From: UBA7434 sp042090785
Lineage (GTDB): Bacteria; Pseudomonadota; Gammaproteobacteria; Pseudomonadales; UBA7434
Direction of reading: 5' to 3'
Length of the DNA stretch: 7,380 bases
NCBI GenBank assembly: GCA_042090785.1
Contig: JBELIP010000028.1
Span: forward strand, 1-7,380
Within the stretch, counting starts at the first letter, position 1. Each line of letters begins with the position of its first letter. The notes beneath the pieces were generated by a model. The model was not told the DNA's origin, ran no database searches, and saw only the letters and a program-made list of their open reading frames with translations. Both the position numbers and the translations under genes were made by a program. Positions 1-6,820 of this stretch are shown here, piece after piece.

Positions 1-2
1 TA

Positions 3-88
3 TGGTGCCGAAGGCGGGACTTGAACCCGCACGAGCATAGCTCACTACCCCCTCAAGATAGCGTGTCTACCAATTCCACCACTTCGGC
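3..88 (-). tRNA. leuU: tRNA-Leu, anticodon GAG
   Basis: Read on the minus strand this 86-base stretch folds as a class II tRNA. The acceptor arm is GCCGAAG paired with CTTCGGC, followed by A and an encoded CCA at the window's left edge. The anticodon stem CTATC/GGTAG (one T-G pair) encloses the loop TTGAGGG, giving anticodon GAG, which reads CTC and CTT leucine codons. A long variable arm (GAGC, loop TAT, GCTC) is typical of tRNA-Leu, and the T arm is GCGGG/CCCGC around TTCAAGT. It lies 72 bases downstream of secG on the same strand, as leuU does in E. coli. I see no terminator or convincing promoter in between, so it is probably cotranscribed with secG and processed out. The symbol is by analogy to the E. 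coli GAG isoacceptor. Confidence 0.97.
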
Positions 89-160
89 TGTATATCTAAA
101 TAACGAGGTGCTTACCTAACCACATGAACGCAATTAGGCTAATTTATTGTTTCTTATATT

Positions 161-565
161 CTATTCAGGAATACTATCAATAATATCGCTGCTAGCCGGT
201 GCAACACTGTCGAAATCCGGTAAGTCATCAAATGATTCCTGAATTTCAGCAGCAACATCAACCGCTGGCTGGCTTTCAACTTGCTCTGCAGCCTCTAAAC
301 CTGACATTAAATCATTAACAGGCAATGCCGCTTTTTGTTTTGCAATGACTGCCAAACCAAAGCTGGTTGCAAAAAATACCGCTGCCAAAATAGCTGTTGC
401 TTGTGTCAATGCATTACCGCCGCCACTGGCGCCAAAGATGGTCTGCGAGCTGCCGCCACCAAATGATGCGCCGGCATCGGCACCTTTACCTTGCTGAAGA
501 AGAATAAGCCCTACAATTGCTAAAGCAATCAGGACATGAAATACCACTATAATTTGTTCAATCAC
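161..565 (-). CDS. secG: Preprotein translocase subunit SecG
   Basis: SecG is a small inner-membrane subunit of the SecYEG channel; it stimulates SecA-driven protein export. The 134-residue product has two hydrophobic segments, about residues 4-23 and 53-75. They are joined by the conserved cytoplasmic loop with LLQQGKGAD (22-30) and a Gly/Ser-rich GASFGGG stretch (32-38) ending in IFG. The start is GTG; the N-terminus (MIEQIIVVFHV) aligns with E. coli SecG (MYEALLVVF) from memory, and a weak AAAGG lies about 10 bases upstream. The protein is longer than E. coli SecG (110 aa). The extra length is a C-terminal tail (about 80-134) with about 14 acidic residues and no Lys or Arg after K78. It follows tpiA by 72 bases and precedes tRNA-Leu, as in Pseudomonas. 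Identity is secure; the exact start is slightly less so. Confidence 0.95.
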   Translation of the reverse strand: MIEQIIVVFHVLIALAIVGLILLQQGKGADAGASFGGGSSQTIFGASGGGNALTQATAILAAVFFATSFGLAVIAKQKAALPVNDLMSGLEAAEQVESQPAVDVAAEIQESFDDLPDFDSVAPASSDIIDSIPE

Positions 566-637
566 GCTAATTCTGCCTTTCTAATTTTAAGTTGTTTATT
601 TAGTACTAAAGTCTTTCTATGCCGCTTTATATAACAA

Positions 638-1393
638 TTAAACGTTAGCTAAAGCGATAAATTTGTTAGGGTCTAATGATGCACCACCAATTAAAGCACC
701 ATCAATATCGGGCATAGCCATTAATGCTGAGGCATTATCTGGCGTGACACTGCCACCATAAATAATTCGTAGCTGGTCTGCATGAATAAATCGCCCCATC
801 ACTGAGCGAATATAAGCATGCATACTTTGCGCTTGTTCGGGCGTGGCTGACTTACCCGTACCTACTGCCCAAATGGGTTCGTAAGCAATGGCCATGGGTT
901 TATCACTTAAACCCTGTTCAGCAACGGCCGATGCTATTGGTAACAGTTGCGCCTCAATAAAGGCTTCTGCACTTCCCGCTTCTCGCTGCTCTATAGGCTC
1001 ACCAACACAAACAATGGGCAATATATTAGCAGCAAATAAATTTAGCATTTTTTGCACCACTTGCTGGTCTGTCTCGGCAAAGCGCTGCCTGCGCTCAGAG
1101 TGCCCAGCAATACCAAAAGCCGCGCCACACTCAGCCAACATATCCGCCGCAATTTCGCCGGTATAAGCACCCGTAATTTCCGTTGAGACATCTTGCCCAC
1201 CCAACTGGAGTATTGACGACTTAGCTTGAATGCGTTCGGCAAAACGGGCCAAATAAACCGCAGACGGACAAATAACAACATCTGCTTGGTTTTGCTTCGT
1301 TGCAGGTGCGGCAGCGAATGCAGCGATAAACTGCTGACATAATGCCCAGTCACCATTTAACTTCCAATTTCCAGCTATTAAGCGTTTACGCAT
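638..1393 (-). CDS. tpiA: Triosephosphate isomerase
   Basis: This cytoplasmic TIM-barrel enzyme interconverts dihydroxyacetone phosphate and glyceraldehyde 3-phosphate in glycolysis and gluconeogenesis. The 251-residue length is normal (E. coli 255). Visible active-site residues are N9 and K11 in GNWKLNG, H98 in GHSERR (97-102) and the catalytic base E172 in AYEPIWAVGTGKSAT. The last motif also contains flexible loop 6. Phosphate-binding motifs YGGSV (212-216) and GGAS (236-239) are present. The ATG start gives the family N-terminus and is preceded by GTAGGA, with 4 bases between AGGA and ATG. It sits 96 bases after glmM and 72 before secG, the Pseudomonas-type order; in E. coli tpiA is unlinked. 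A 19-codon frame overlaps its first codons (see findings). No defects are seen. Confidence 0.98.
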   Translation of the reverse strand: MRKRLIAGNWKLNGDWALCQQFIAAFAAAPATKQNQADVVICPSAVYLARFAERIQAKSSILQLGGQDVSTEITGAYTGEIAADMLAECGAAFGIAGHSERRQRFAETDQQVVQKMLNLFAANILPIVCVGEPIEQREAGSAEAFIEAQLLPIASAVAEQGLSDKPMAIAYEPIWAVGTGKSATPEQAQSMHAYIRSVMGRFIHADQLRIIYGGSVTPDNASALMAMPDIDGALIGGASLDPNKFIALANV

Positions 1394-1489
1394 AAAATCC
1401 TACCGAAAAAACGGGCCGCAATGGTACCGAAGCACTCAACAACATACAAGCCGCGGCTAACCCTACAGCGCCACTGGCTAAGTAATTGA

Positions 1490-2842
1490 CTAACTAACAG
1501 CCGCTTTTACTTTGGCCGCTAGCTGCTCGGCAAACGTCTGAACTTGCGCTGCATCTTGCCCTTCAACCATCACACGAATTAATGGCTCTGTACCCGACGG
1601 ACGTAATAAAACACGTCCATTGGCACCCATTGCCTCTTCAACTTCTTTTACTGCCGCAGTAATCACCGGGTCGTTATCTAAATCGACGGTTTTTTTGCGA
1701 CGGACATTAATCATGACCTGAGGACAAACCTCCAACCCAGACAATAAGGCTTTAAGTGATTGACCACTATCAGAGACCGCAAAAAAGACTTTCAGTGCCG
1801 CAACCAAGCCATCTCCCGTCGATGCAACATCGGCACAAATCACATGGCCCGATGACTCTCCGCCCAAACTCCAACCTTTTTCTTGCATCATTTCACTGAC
1901 GTAGCGGTCGCCTACTTTTGCACGATCAAAAGGAATGCCCTTAGCCTTCATTGCTAACTCTAAACCTAAGTTCGACATTAAAGTACCGGCCACGCCACTA
2001 CAACTGCCTTGCGAACGAAGTTGATCCATAGCAATAACATAAAGAATGGCATCGCCATCTACGGTGCTGCCGTCACTGTCAACAAATAATAAACGGTCGC
2101 CATCACCATCAAAGGCCACACCTATATCCGCGCCATGCTCTAACACGGCAGCAGTTAACGCCGCAGGCTGTGTTGAACCAAAGCCATTATTAATATTTAA
2201 ACCATCAGGTTTTGCACCAATGGCAATAACTTCGGCACCTAGCTCACGTAACACTAACGGCGCTACGTAATAGGTTGCGCCATGCGCACAATCGACCACC
2301 ACTTTTTTGCCATGCAAATTGAAGCCCGTAGGCACAGTGCTTTTACAGTATTCAATATAGCGACCGCCGGCATCTTCTATGCGTGTCACTTTACCTAGCT
2401 CAGCAGAGTCTACTGTCTGTATGGGCTTACCTAACTCTTCTTCTATGGCGTACTCAATTTCGTCAGGTAGTTTTTTACCTTCAGCCGAAAAGAATTTAAT
2501 ACCATTATCATAAAACGGGTTATGCGAAGCGCTAATAACAATACCCGCCGTGCAATGAAAGGTACACGTTAAATAAGCAATAGCTGGCGTTGGCATGGGA
2601 CCAATTAACGCAACGTTAACACCTGCGGCCACTAAACCTGCCTCTAATGCAGATTCAAACATATAACCCGATATGCGCGTATCTTTACCAATAATAATAC
2701 GCGGCACTGATGACTGCCCTTCGGCAAGCCGGCTGAATACACGGCCAACGGCCCAACCGAGTTTTAAAATAAACTCAGGATTAATTGCCCCAGAACCTAC
2801 CTTTCCACGAATACCATCGGTACCAAAATATTGCTTAGTCAT
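1490..2842 (-). CDS. glmM: Phosphoglucosamine mutase
   Basis: GlmM converts glucosamine 6-phosphate to glucosamine 1-phosphate, the step before GlmU in UDP-GlcNAc synthesis for peptidoglycan and LPS. The 450-residue product has the four-domain phosphohexomutase signature. The N-terminus is YFGTDGIRGKVG (5-16). The phosphoserine loop ISASHNP has the active serine at S106, equivalent to E. coli S102. The Mg-binding loop DGDGDR is at 245-250, the sugar-specificity loop GGESSGH at 327-333 and the phosphate-binding loop RPSGTEP at 414-420. The GES form of the sugar loop and close similarity to E. coli GlmM favour GlmM over phosphomannomutase or phosphoglucomutase. The ATG start is set by the family N-terminus; only a weak AGAG lies upstream. 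The gene is 64 bases after folP, the order conserved in E. coli and Pseudomonas, and ends in TAG. All catalytic residues are intact. Confidence 0.98.
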   Translation of the reverse strand: MTKQYFGTDGIRGKVGSGAINPEFILKLGWAVGRVFSRLAEGQSSVPRIIIGKDTRISGYMFESALEAGLVAAGVNVALIGPMPTPAIAYLTCTFHCTAGIVISASHNPFYDNGIKFFSAEGKKLPDEIEYAIEEELGKPIQTVDSAELGKVTRIEDAGGRYIEYCKSTVPTGFNLHGKKVVVDCAHGATYYVAPLVLRELGAEVIAIGAKPDGLNINNGFGSTQPAALTAAVLEHGADIGVAFDGDGDRLLFVDSDGSTVDGDAILYVIAMDQLRSQGSCSGVAGTLMSNLGLELAMKAKGIPFDRAKVGDRYVSEMMQEKGWSLGGESSGHVICADVASTGDGLVAALKVFFAVSDSGQSLKALLSGLEVCPQVMINVRRKKTVDLDNDPVITAAVKEVEEAMGANGRVLLRPSGTEPLIRVMVEGQDAAQVQTFAEQLAAKVKAAVS

Positions 2843-2906
2843 TGCTCTAATTCTTTTGTCGTTGTGTTATTTAAATAATGCACTGTCTTTAAATAGGCAG
2901 CGCAAG

Positions 2907-3746
2907 TTAAGCCACTGAGGTTTTTACCGCATAAGCAACCGCTACTGCATCGCTGGTGGGTTTAACATCGTGGGTACGAATAATATTCGCGCCATGCTGC
3001 ACGGCAAGGGTCGCTAATGCTAAACCACCATAAAGCCGCTCACTGGTTTCATTCTGTAATATTGCGCCAATCATCGACTTGCGCGACATGCCAACTAACA
3101 GCGGTAACTCCAGCGACTTTAATTGCGCTAATGATGATAACAGCTGTAAATTATGAGCCAAGGTTTTACCAAAACCAAAACCTGGGTCAAGCATAATATT
3201 TTTACGATTAACACCGGCCGCGAGACAAGCCTCTACGCGTTCTAATAAAAATGCTTTCACTTCGTCTACCACCGAATAATAAGTCGGCTGTTGCTGCATA
3301 GTTTTAGGTTCGCCACGCATATGCATAACACAAATTGGCAAACCGGTTTTGGCGGCGACTTGCAAAGCACCTTCACGCTGAAAAGCCCGCACATCATTTA
3401 ATAACCCTGCACCTGCTTGCGCAGCTTCGGCCATTACCTGCGGACAACTACTGTCAATAGAGATTATACAATTAAGGTTAGCAGCAAGTTTTTCTATAAC
3501 AGGAATAACGCGGTCTAACTCTTCTTGAGTTGATACTGGTGTAGCACCCGGACGCGTTGACTCTCCACCTACGTCAATGAATGCAGCACCTTCAGCCACC
3601 ATTTGTTGCGCACGATTTACTGCAGCAGTAACGCTAACATATTGGCCGCCATCAGAAAAAGAATCTGGCGTTACATTAAGCACACCCATCACTCGTGGTT
3701 TTTCACCAATCAGTGTTGAAGCTTTAAAGGGTTGCTCTACAGACAA
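2907..3746 (-). CDS. folP: Dihydropteroate synthase
   Basis: FolP condenses p-aminobenzoate with 7,8-dihydropterin pyrophosphate to give dihydropteroate in folate synthesis; it is the sulfonamide target. The product is a 279-residue TIM barrel (E. coli 282). Visible motifs are VLNVTPDSFSDGG (N24, loop 1), GGESTRPGA (60-68, loop 2, R65), ISIDSS (D98), LNDVR (N117), LDPGFGFGK (D187), the SRKSMIG phosphate site (K223) and IIRTHD (R257, H259). Translation starts at TTG: an in-frame TAA lies two codons upstream, AAGGA sits 8 bases before the TTG, and the next Met (residue 20) would cut into the first conserved strand. The segment after D98 reads SSCP where I recall TSKP in E. coli. It is separated from ftsH by a terminator, so it probably begins its own transcript with glmM-tpiA-secG. 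Confidence 0.97.
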   Translation of the reverse strand: MSVEQPFKASTLIGEKPRVMGVLNVTPDSFSDGGQYVSVTAAVNRAQQMVAEGAAFIDVGGESTRPGATPVSTQEELDRVIPVIEKLAANLNCIISIDSSCPQVMAEAAQAGAGLLNDVRAFQREGALQVAAKTGLPICVMHMRGEPKTMQQQPTYYSVVDEVKAFLLERVEACLAAGVNRKNIMLDPGFGFGKTLAHNLQLLSSLAQLKSLELPLLVGMSRKSMIGAILQNETSERLYGGLALATLAVQHGANIIRTHDVKPTSDAVAVAYAVKTSVA

Positions 3747-3754
3747 AAATTAAA

Positions 3755-3759
3755 TCCTT
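3755..3759 (-). promoter_or_regulatory. Ribosome binding site of folP (supports TTG start)
   Basis: On the minus strand AAGGA lies exactly 8 bases before the TTG at 3746-3744. No ATG or GTG start is available between the upstream in-frame TAA and this TTG, so the site decides the start codon. Confidence 0.75.
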
Positions 3760-3769
3760 ATTTCTATAC

Positions 3770-3775
3770 GCTATA
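3770..3775 (-). promoter_or_regulatory. Weak candidate -10 element before folP
   Basis: TATAGC on the minus strand lies upstream of the folP ribosome binding site and would put a transcription start near 3763, just ahead of AAGGA. I see no good -35 at 16-18 bases (the 17-base position reads GATCTT). The reason to expect a promoter here is the strong terminator immediately upstream; the element itself is a weak match. Confidence 0.25.
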
Positions 3776-3820
3776 AAAAAGACGCTAAACTAAAGATCCT
3801 TGAAAAAAATAATCATAATA

Positions 3821-3857
3821 AATAAAAAAAACGGCGACCGTTTAATGTCACCGTTTT
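3821..3857 (-). terminator. Intrinsic terminator after ftsH
   Basis: On the minus strand AAAACGGTGAC (3857-3847) pairs with GTCGCCGTTTT (3838-3828) over 11 positions, with a single T-G wobble and an 8-base loop. The hairpin runs directly into a T tract (eight Ts counting the stem end, then ATTT). It starts 17 bases past the ftsH stop codon, the expected position for a Rho-independent terminator. It should separate rlmE-ftsH from folP-glmM-tpiA-secG transcription, at least in part. Confidence 0.88.
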
Positions 3858-3874
3858 TAAGCAGCTATATCCAA

Positions 3875-5809
3875 TTAATGCTCGCTAGCTGCGCCACCAA
3901 TATTAGAGCCCGTATCTGAAGCTTTTTTATTGCTCACGTTACTATCACCTACACCCGGTTGATCACCGTCGTCATCGGTCCAATTAGCAGGACGTCTTGG
4001 TGAGTTACCCGACATAATATCTTCAATTTGGTCAGCATCAATGGTTTCATAATCCATTAGTGCTTGCGCCATTTTATCGAGCTTGTCGCGATTGTCTTCT
4101 AACAGTTGGTTGGCCGTGGCATAACAACCATCAATAATGCTTCTTACTTCTTCGTCAATCGCATTTAATGTTTGCGAAGAAATATGACTCGCCGCACTAC
4201 TAGCAGACTTGCCTAGAAAAACTTCTTCTTGGCCTTCGTCATACATGAGTGGACCCATCTTGTCGGATAGGCCCCACTTGGTCACCATATTACGCGCCAA
4301 TTCGGTGGCACGCTGAATGTCATTCGATGCACCTGTCGTTACACCATCGGCACCATTAATCATTTCTTCGGCAATGCGGCCGCCAAACAATGAACAGATC
4401 TGACTATTAATATGACGCTTGCTATGACTATAACGATCTTCTTCAGGTAAGAACATGGTGACACCTAAAGCGCGACCACGAGGAATAATACTGACCTTAT
4501 AAACGGGGTCGTGCTCTGGCACTAAGCGACCGACAATGGCATGGCCGGCTTCATGATAAGCGGTGTTGAGTTTTTCTTTTTCGGACATCACCATGGATTT
4601 ACGCTCAGCGCCCATCATGATTTTATCTTTGGCTAACTCAAACTGTTCCATACCCACTAAACGCTCGCTAGCACGCGCAGCAAATAACGCCGCTTCGTTA
4701 ACAAGGTTGGCTAAGTCGGCGCCAGAAAAACCTGGCGTGCCACGCGCAATAACCGATGCATTAACATCATCGGCAATAGGGACTTTGCGCATATGCACTT
4801 TTAATATTTGCTCACGGCCTCGTAAGTCAGGCAAACCCACAACCACTTGTCGGTCGAAGCGACCGGGACGCAGTAACGCGGGGTCTAATACATCAGGACG
4901 GTTAGTAGCAGCAATAACAATAACGCCGTCGTTACCATCAAAGCCATCCATCTCAACTAAGAGCTGGTTAAGCGTTTGTTCACGCTCATCATGACCACCA
5001 CCTAAACCGGCACCACGATGACGACCAACGGCATCGATCTCATCAATAAAAATAATACACGGTGATTGTTTTTTCGCTTGCTCAAACATGTCACGCACTC
5101 GTGACGCACCCACCCCAACAAACATTTCAACAAAGTCAGAACCCGAAATAGAGAAGAACGGAACTTTTGCTTCGCCGGCAATGGCTTTGGCTAATAACGT
5201 TTTACCCGTACCTGGTTGGCCAACCATTAATACGCCGCGTGGAATACGTCCGCCAAGTTTTTGAAATTTGCTAGGGTCACGTAAAAAGTCAACCAGCTCT
5301 TTCACTTCCTCTTTAGCTTCATCACAACCAGCAACATCGGCAAAGGTTGTTTTAATTTGGTCTTCGCCCAGTAAACGCGCTTTGCTTTTACCAAAGGCCA
5401 TTGGGCCGCCGCGACCACCGCCACCGCCTTGCATCTGGCGCATAAAGAACATAAACACGGCAATAATAATTAAGATGGGGAAGCAGGCTACTAATAATTG
5501 ACGGAATAAGCTTTGCTGCTCAGGTTCGCGACCAATGACTTCAACATTATGCTCAAGTAGGTCATCAATTAATTTCGGGTCTTCCATATACGGACGTATA
5601 GTCTTGAATTGGCTGCCATCAGAGCGCTCGCCATAAATGGTAAAGCCATCGGTTTCTATACGGCGAATCTGGTTAGACTGCACTTCGTTAAGAAATTGCG
5701 AGTAATCAAGATTTTTGCTTTCTTGCGGGGCATTGACGTTTTGAAATACCGTCAATAGGACCATTGCAATAACAACCCACAATAATAAATTTTTTACCAT
5801 GTCGTTCAT
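3875..5809 (-). CDS. ftsH: ATP-dependent zinc metalloprotease FtsH
   Basis: FtsH is a hexameric inner-membrane AAA+ protease that extracts and degrades membrane and regulatory proteins; in E. coli its substrates include LpxC, sigma-32 and unassembled SecY. The product has 644 residues, as in E. coli. Order of parts: TM helix about 7-23, periplasmic domain about 25-100, TM helix about 103-123, Gly-rich linker, AAA+ module, protease domain, and a Ser/Asp/Asn-rich tail (about 601-644). Motifs: Walker A GQPGTGKT (197-204), Walker B FIDE (254-257), pore loop FVG (230-232), arginine fingers R314 and R317 in LRPGRFDR, zinc site HEAGH (419-423) with third ligand D497. Walker A has Q198 where GPPGTGKT is usual. 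The ATG start is preferred over Met4 because AGAGGG sits 6 bases before it. It lies 188 bases after rlmE, its usual partner. Confidence 0.99.
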   Translation of the reverse strand: MNDMVKNLLLWVVIAMVLLTVFQNVNAPQESKNLDYSQFLNEVQSNQIRRIETDGFTIYGERSDGSQFKTIRPYMEDPKLIDDLLEHNVEVIGREPEQQSLFRQLLVACFPILIIIAVFMFFMRQMQGGGGGRGGPMAFGKSKARLLGEDQIKTTFADVAGCDEAKEEVKELVDFLRDPSKFQKLGGRIPRGVLMVGQPGTGKTLLAKAIAGEAKVPFFSISGSDFVEMFVGVGASRVRDMFEQAKKQSPCIIFIDEIDAVGRHRGAGLGGGHDEREQTLNQLLVEMDGFDGNDGVIVIAATNRPDVLDPALLRPGRFDRQVVVGLPDLRGREQILKVHMRKVPIADDVNASVIARGTPGFSGADLANLVNEAALFAARASERLVGMEQFELAKDKIMMGAERKSMVMSEKEKLNTAYHEAGHAIVGRLVPEHDPVYKVSIIPRGRALGVTMFLPEEDRYSHSKRHINSQICSLFGGRIAEEMINGADGVTTGASNDIQRATELARNMVTKWGLSDKMGPLMYDEGQEEVFLGKSASSAASHISSQTLNAIDEEVRSIIDGCYATANQLLEDNRDKLDKMAQALMDYETIDADQIEDIMSGNSPRRPANWTDDDGDQPGVGDSNVSNKKASDTGSNIGGAASEH

Positions 5810-5815
5810 GGATTT

Positions 5816-5821
5816 CCCTCT
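5816..5821 (-). promoter_or_regulatory. Ribosome binding site of ftsH
   Basis: AGAGGG on the minus strand lies 6 bases before the ATG at 5809. It would be 15 bases from the alternative in-frame ATG at 5800 (Met4), so it supports the longer N-terminus MNDMVKN even though Met4 lines up with the E. coli start. Confidence 0.75.
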
Positions 5822-5997
5822 TTGCGATCAAGCACTAGCTGACCATTTTGTTGTTCAATTGAATTTTGGTCGGTAGCGCAACCCCCACCGAGACTCAACT
5901 GCTTGTTTAAAGCGTACTACATAAGCGCGAATGCAGCCAATTTGACGCGTGAAAAACCCCTTTATTGCTATTGTAGAATAACATTTTTGCGGGCTTA

Positions 5998-6621
5998 TTA
6001 TTTATACGATTTAGCCACCAAATAGACCTCTCGAGATCGAGATCGTGACGAATCAGGCTTTCGCGTTTTTGTTTGGCCAAAAGCGGCGCGCATTTCGCGC
6101 AGTAATTCGTCAAAACCTTCGCCTTGAAACACCTTAAAAGCAATGGCTCCGCCGGGTTTTAGCACTTGTTTAGCCATATCGAGGGCTAATTCGGCCAAAT
6201 ACATGGACCGAGGCTGATCAACCGCCTGCATACCACTCATGTTGGGGGCCATATCAGAAATTACAAGGTCGGCTTTGTCTTCGCCGACTAAGTCCATTAG
6301 CTCATTAAACACGCTTTCTTCGGTAAAATCGCCTTCGACAAACTCAACGCCGGCAAGGCTATCCATGGGTAAAATATCTGAGGCAATCACTCGACCGCGA
6401 TCACCCACCTGTTTCATCGCATATTCAGACCAACCACCTGGTGCCGCACCAAGATCAACCACCACCATACCGGGCTTAATAAGATGGTCTTTTTCTTGAA
6501 TTTCCATCAACTTAAAGGCGGCACGCGAGCGCAAACCCAGGCGCTGAGCCTCTTTAACGTAGTGATCGTCGAAGTGTTCACGCAACCAAGCGCCACTACT
6601 TTTTGACCTGCTTTTACCCAT
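5998..6621 (-). CDS. rlmE: 23S rRNA (uridine2552-2'-O)-methyltransferase
   Basis: RlmE (FtsJ/RrmJ) methylates the 2'-OH of U2552 in the 23S rRNA A-loop using SAM, a late step in 50S maturation. The 207-residue product matches the family length (E. coli 209). The SAM-binding motif DLGAAPGGWS is at 56-65. The K-D-K-E catalytic tetrad is complete: K37 (in AFKL), D123 (in ISDMAPNMSG), K163 (in AFKVFQGEGF) and E198 (in SREVYLVA), each one residue before the E. coli position. The ATG giving MGKSRSKSSG is chosen because it matches the family N-terminus. A TTG three codons upstream is also open, and neither has a clear Shine-Dalgarno sequence. It is the first gene of the leftward set, divergent from yhbY and followed by ftsH after 188 bases, as in E. 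coli and Pseudomonas. Confidence 0.97.
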   Translation of the reverse strand: MGKSRSKSSGAWLREHFDDHYVKEAQRLGLRSRAAFKLMEIQEKDHLIKPGMVVVDLGAAPGGWSEYAMKQVGDRGRVIASDILPMDSLAGVEFVEGDFTEESVFNELMDLVGEDKADLVISDMAPNMSGMQAVDQPRSMYLAELALDMAKQVLKPGGAIAFKVFQGEGFDELLREMRAAFGQTKTRKPDSSRSRSREVYLVAKSYK

Positions 6622-6647
6622 TTTTATCAACCATTGGACATAAACTT

Positions 6648-6675
6648 ATTATTGAAACGCTTAATATAGCGGCAA
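6648..6675 (-). promoter_or_regulatory. Candidate sigma-70 promoter for rlmE-ftsH
   Basis: On the minus strand TTGCCG (6675-6670) and AATAAT (6653-6648) are separated by 16 bases. They match four of six and five of six consensus positions. The predicted start near 6641 would leave a leader of about 20 bases before the rlmE ATG. The region is AT-rich and other -10-like words occur nearby, so the match is only suggestive. Confidence 0.35.
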
Positions 6676-6724
6676 AAGAGAGATAATACCCCCGAAAACC
6701 CCAATTCTGACAGCTAAGCGCCTT

Positions 6725-6753
6725 TTGGGGAATATTCCTTTTCACTGTAGAAT
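6725..6753 (+). promoter_or_regulatory. Candidate sigma-70 promoter for yhbY
   Basis: TTGGGG (6725-6730) and TAGAAT (6748-6753) are separated by exactly 17 bases, with TG immediately before the -10 hexamer. The predicted start is about 6760, giving a leader of about 60 bases before the yhbY ATG. A 10-bp palindrome GGAATATTCC (6729-6738) overlaps the -35 end and spacer. It could be an operator, but a palindrome of that length is expected by chance. Confidence 0.5.
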
Positions 6754-6820
6754 GCCGCCTCGCAGCGCCCTATTAAATTGGCCGTGCATGCTAAACCACT
6801 ACTATTATAGAAGCCATGTT

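Noticed and set aside
599..610. 12-bp palindrome TTTAGTACTAAA between tpiA and secG
   Set aside because: One or two perfect 12-bp palindromes are expected by chance in a window this size, and no promoter or second site accompanies it.
2867..2878. 12-bp palindrome TTATTTAAATAA between folP and glmM
   Set aside because: It is low-complexity AT-only sequence in an AT-rich spacer, compatible with chance.
4563..4994. Long plus-strand open frame (143 codons) opposite ftsH
   Set aside because: It lies wholly antisense to the conserved AAA+ region of ftsH, has low-complexity Ser/Arg/Thr-rich content and no family resemblance; it is a codon-bias shadow.
5907..6143. Minus-strand 78-codon frame overlapping the end of rlmE
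   Set aside because: About 60% of it is an alternative frame of rlmE, its composition is unlike a protein of the region, and no ribosome binding site is visible.
6689..6730. CCCCAA/TTGGGG inverted repeat in the rlmE-yhbY spacer
   Set aside because: The arms are only 6 bp with a 30-base loop; TTGGGG is better explained as a -35 element.
6725..6820. 32-residue N-terminal extension of yhbY
   Set aside because: The upstream frame is open only from a TTG that falls in the probable -35 element, and the extension does not match the family; ATG 6821 fits YhbY homologues.
6622..6820. Sigma-32 heat-shock promoter upstream of rlmE-ftsH
   Set aside because: The operon is heat-inducible in E. coli, so I looked for CTTGAA with a CCCCAT-type -10 on the minus strand. 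CCCCAAAA occurs but no CTTGAA lies at suitable spacing.
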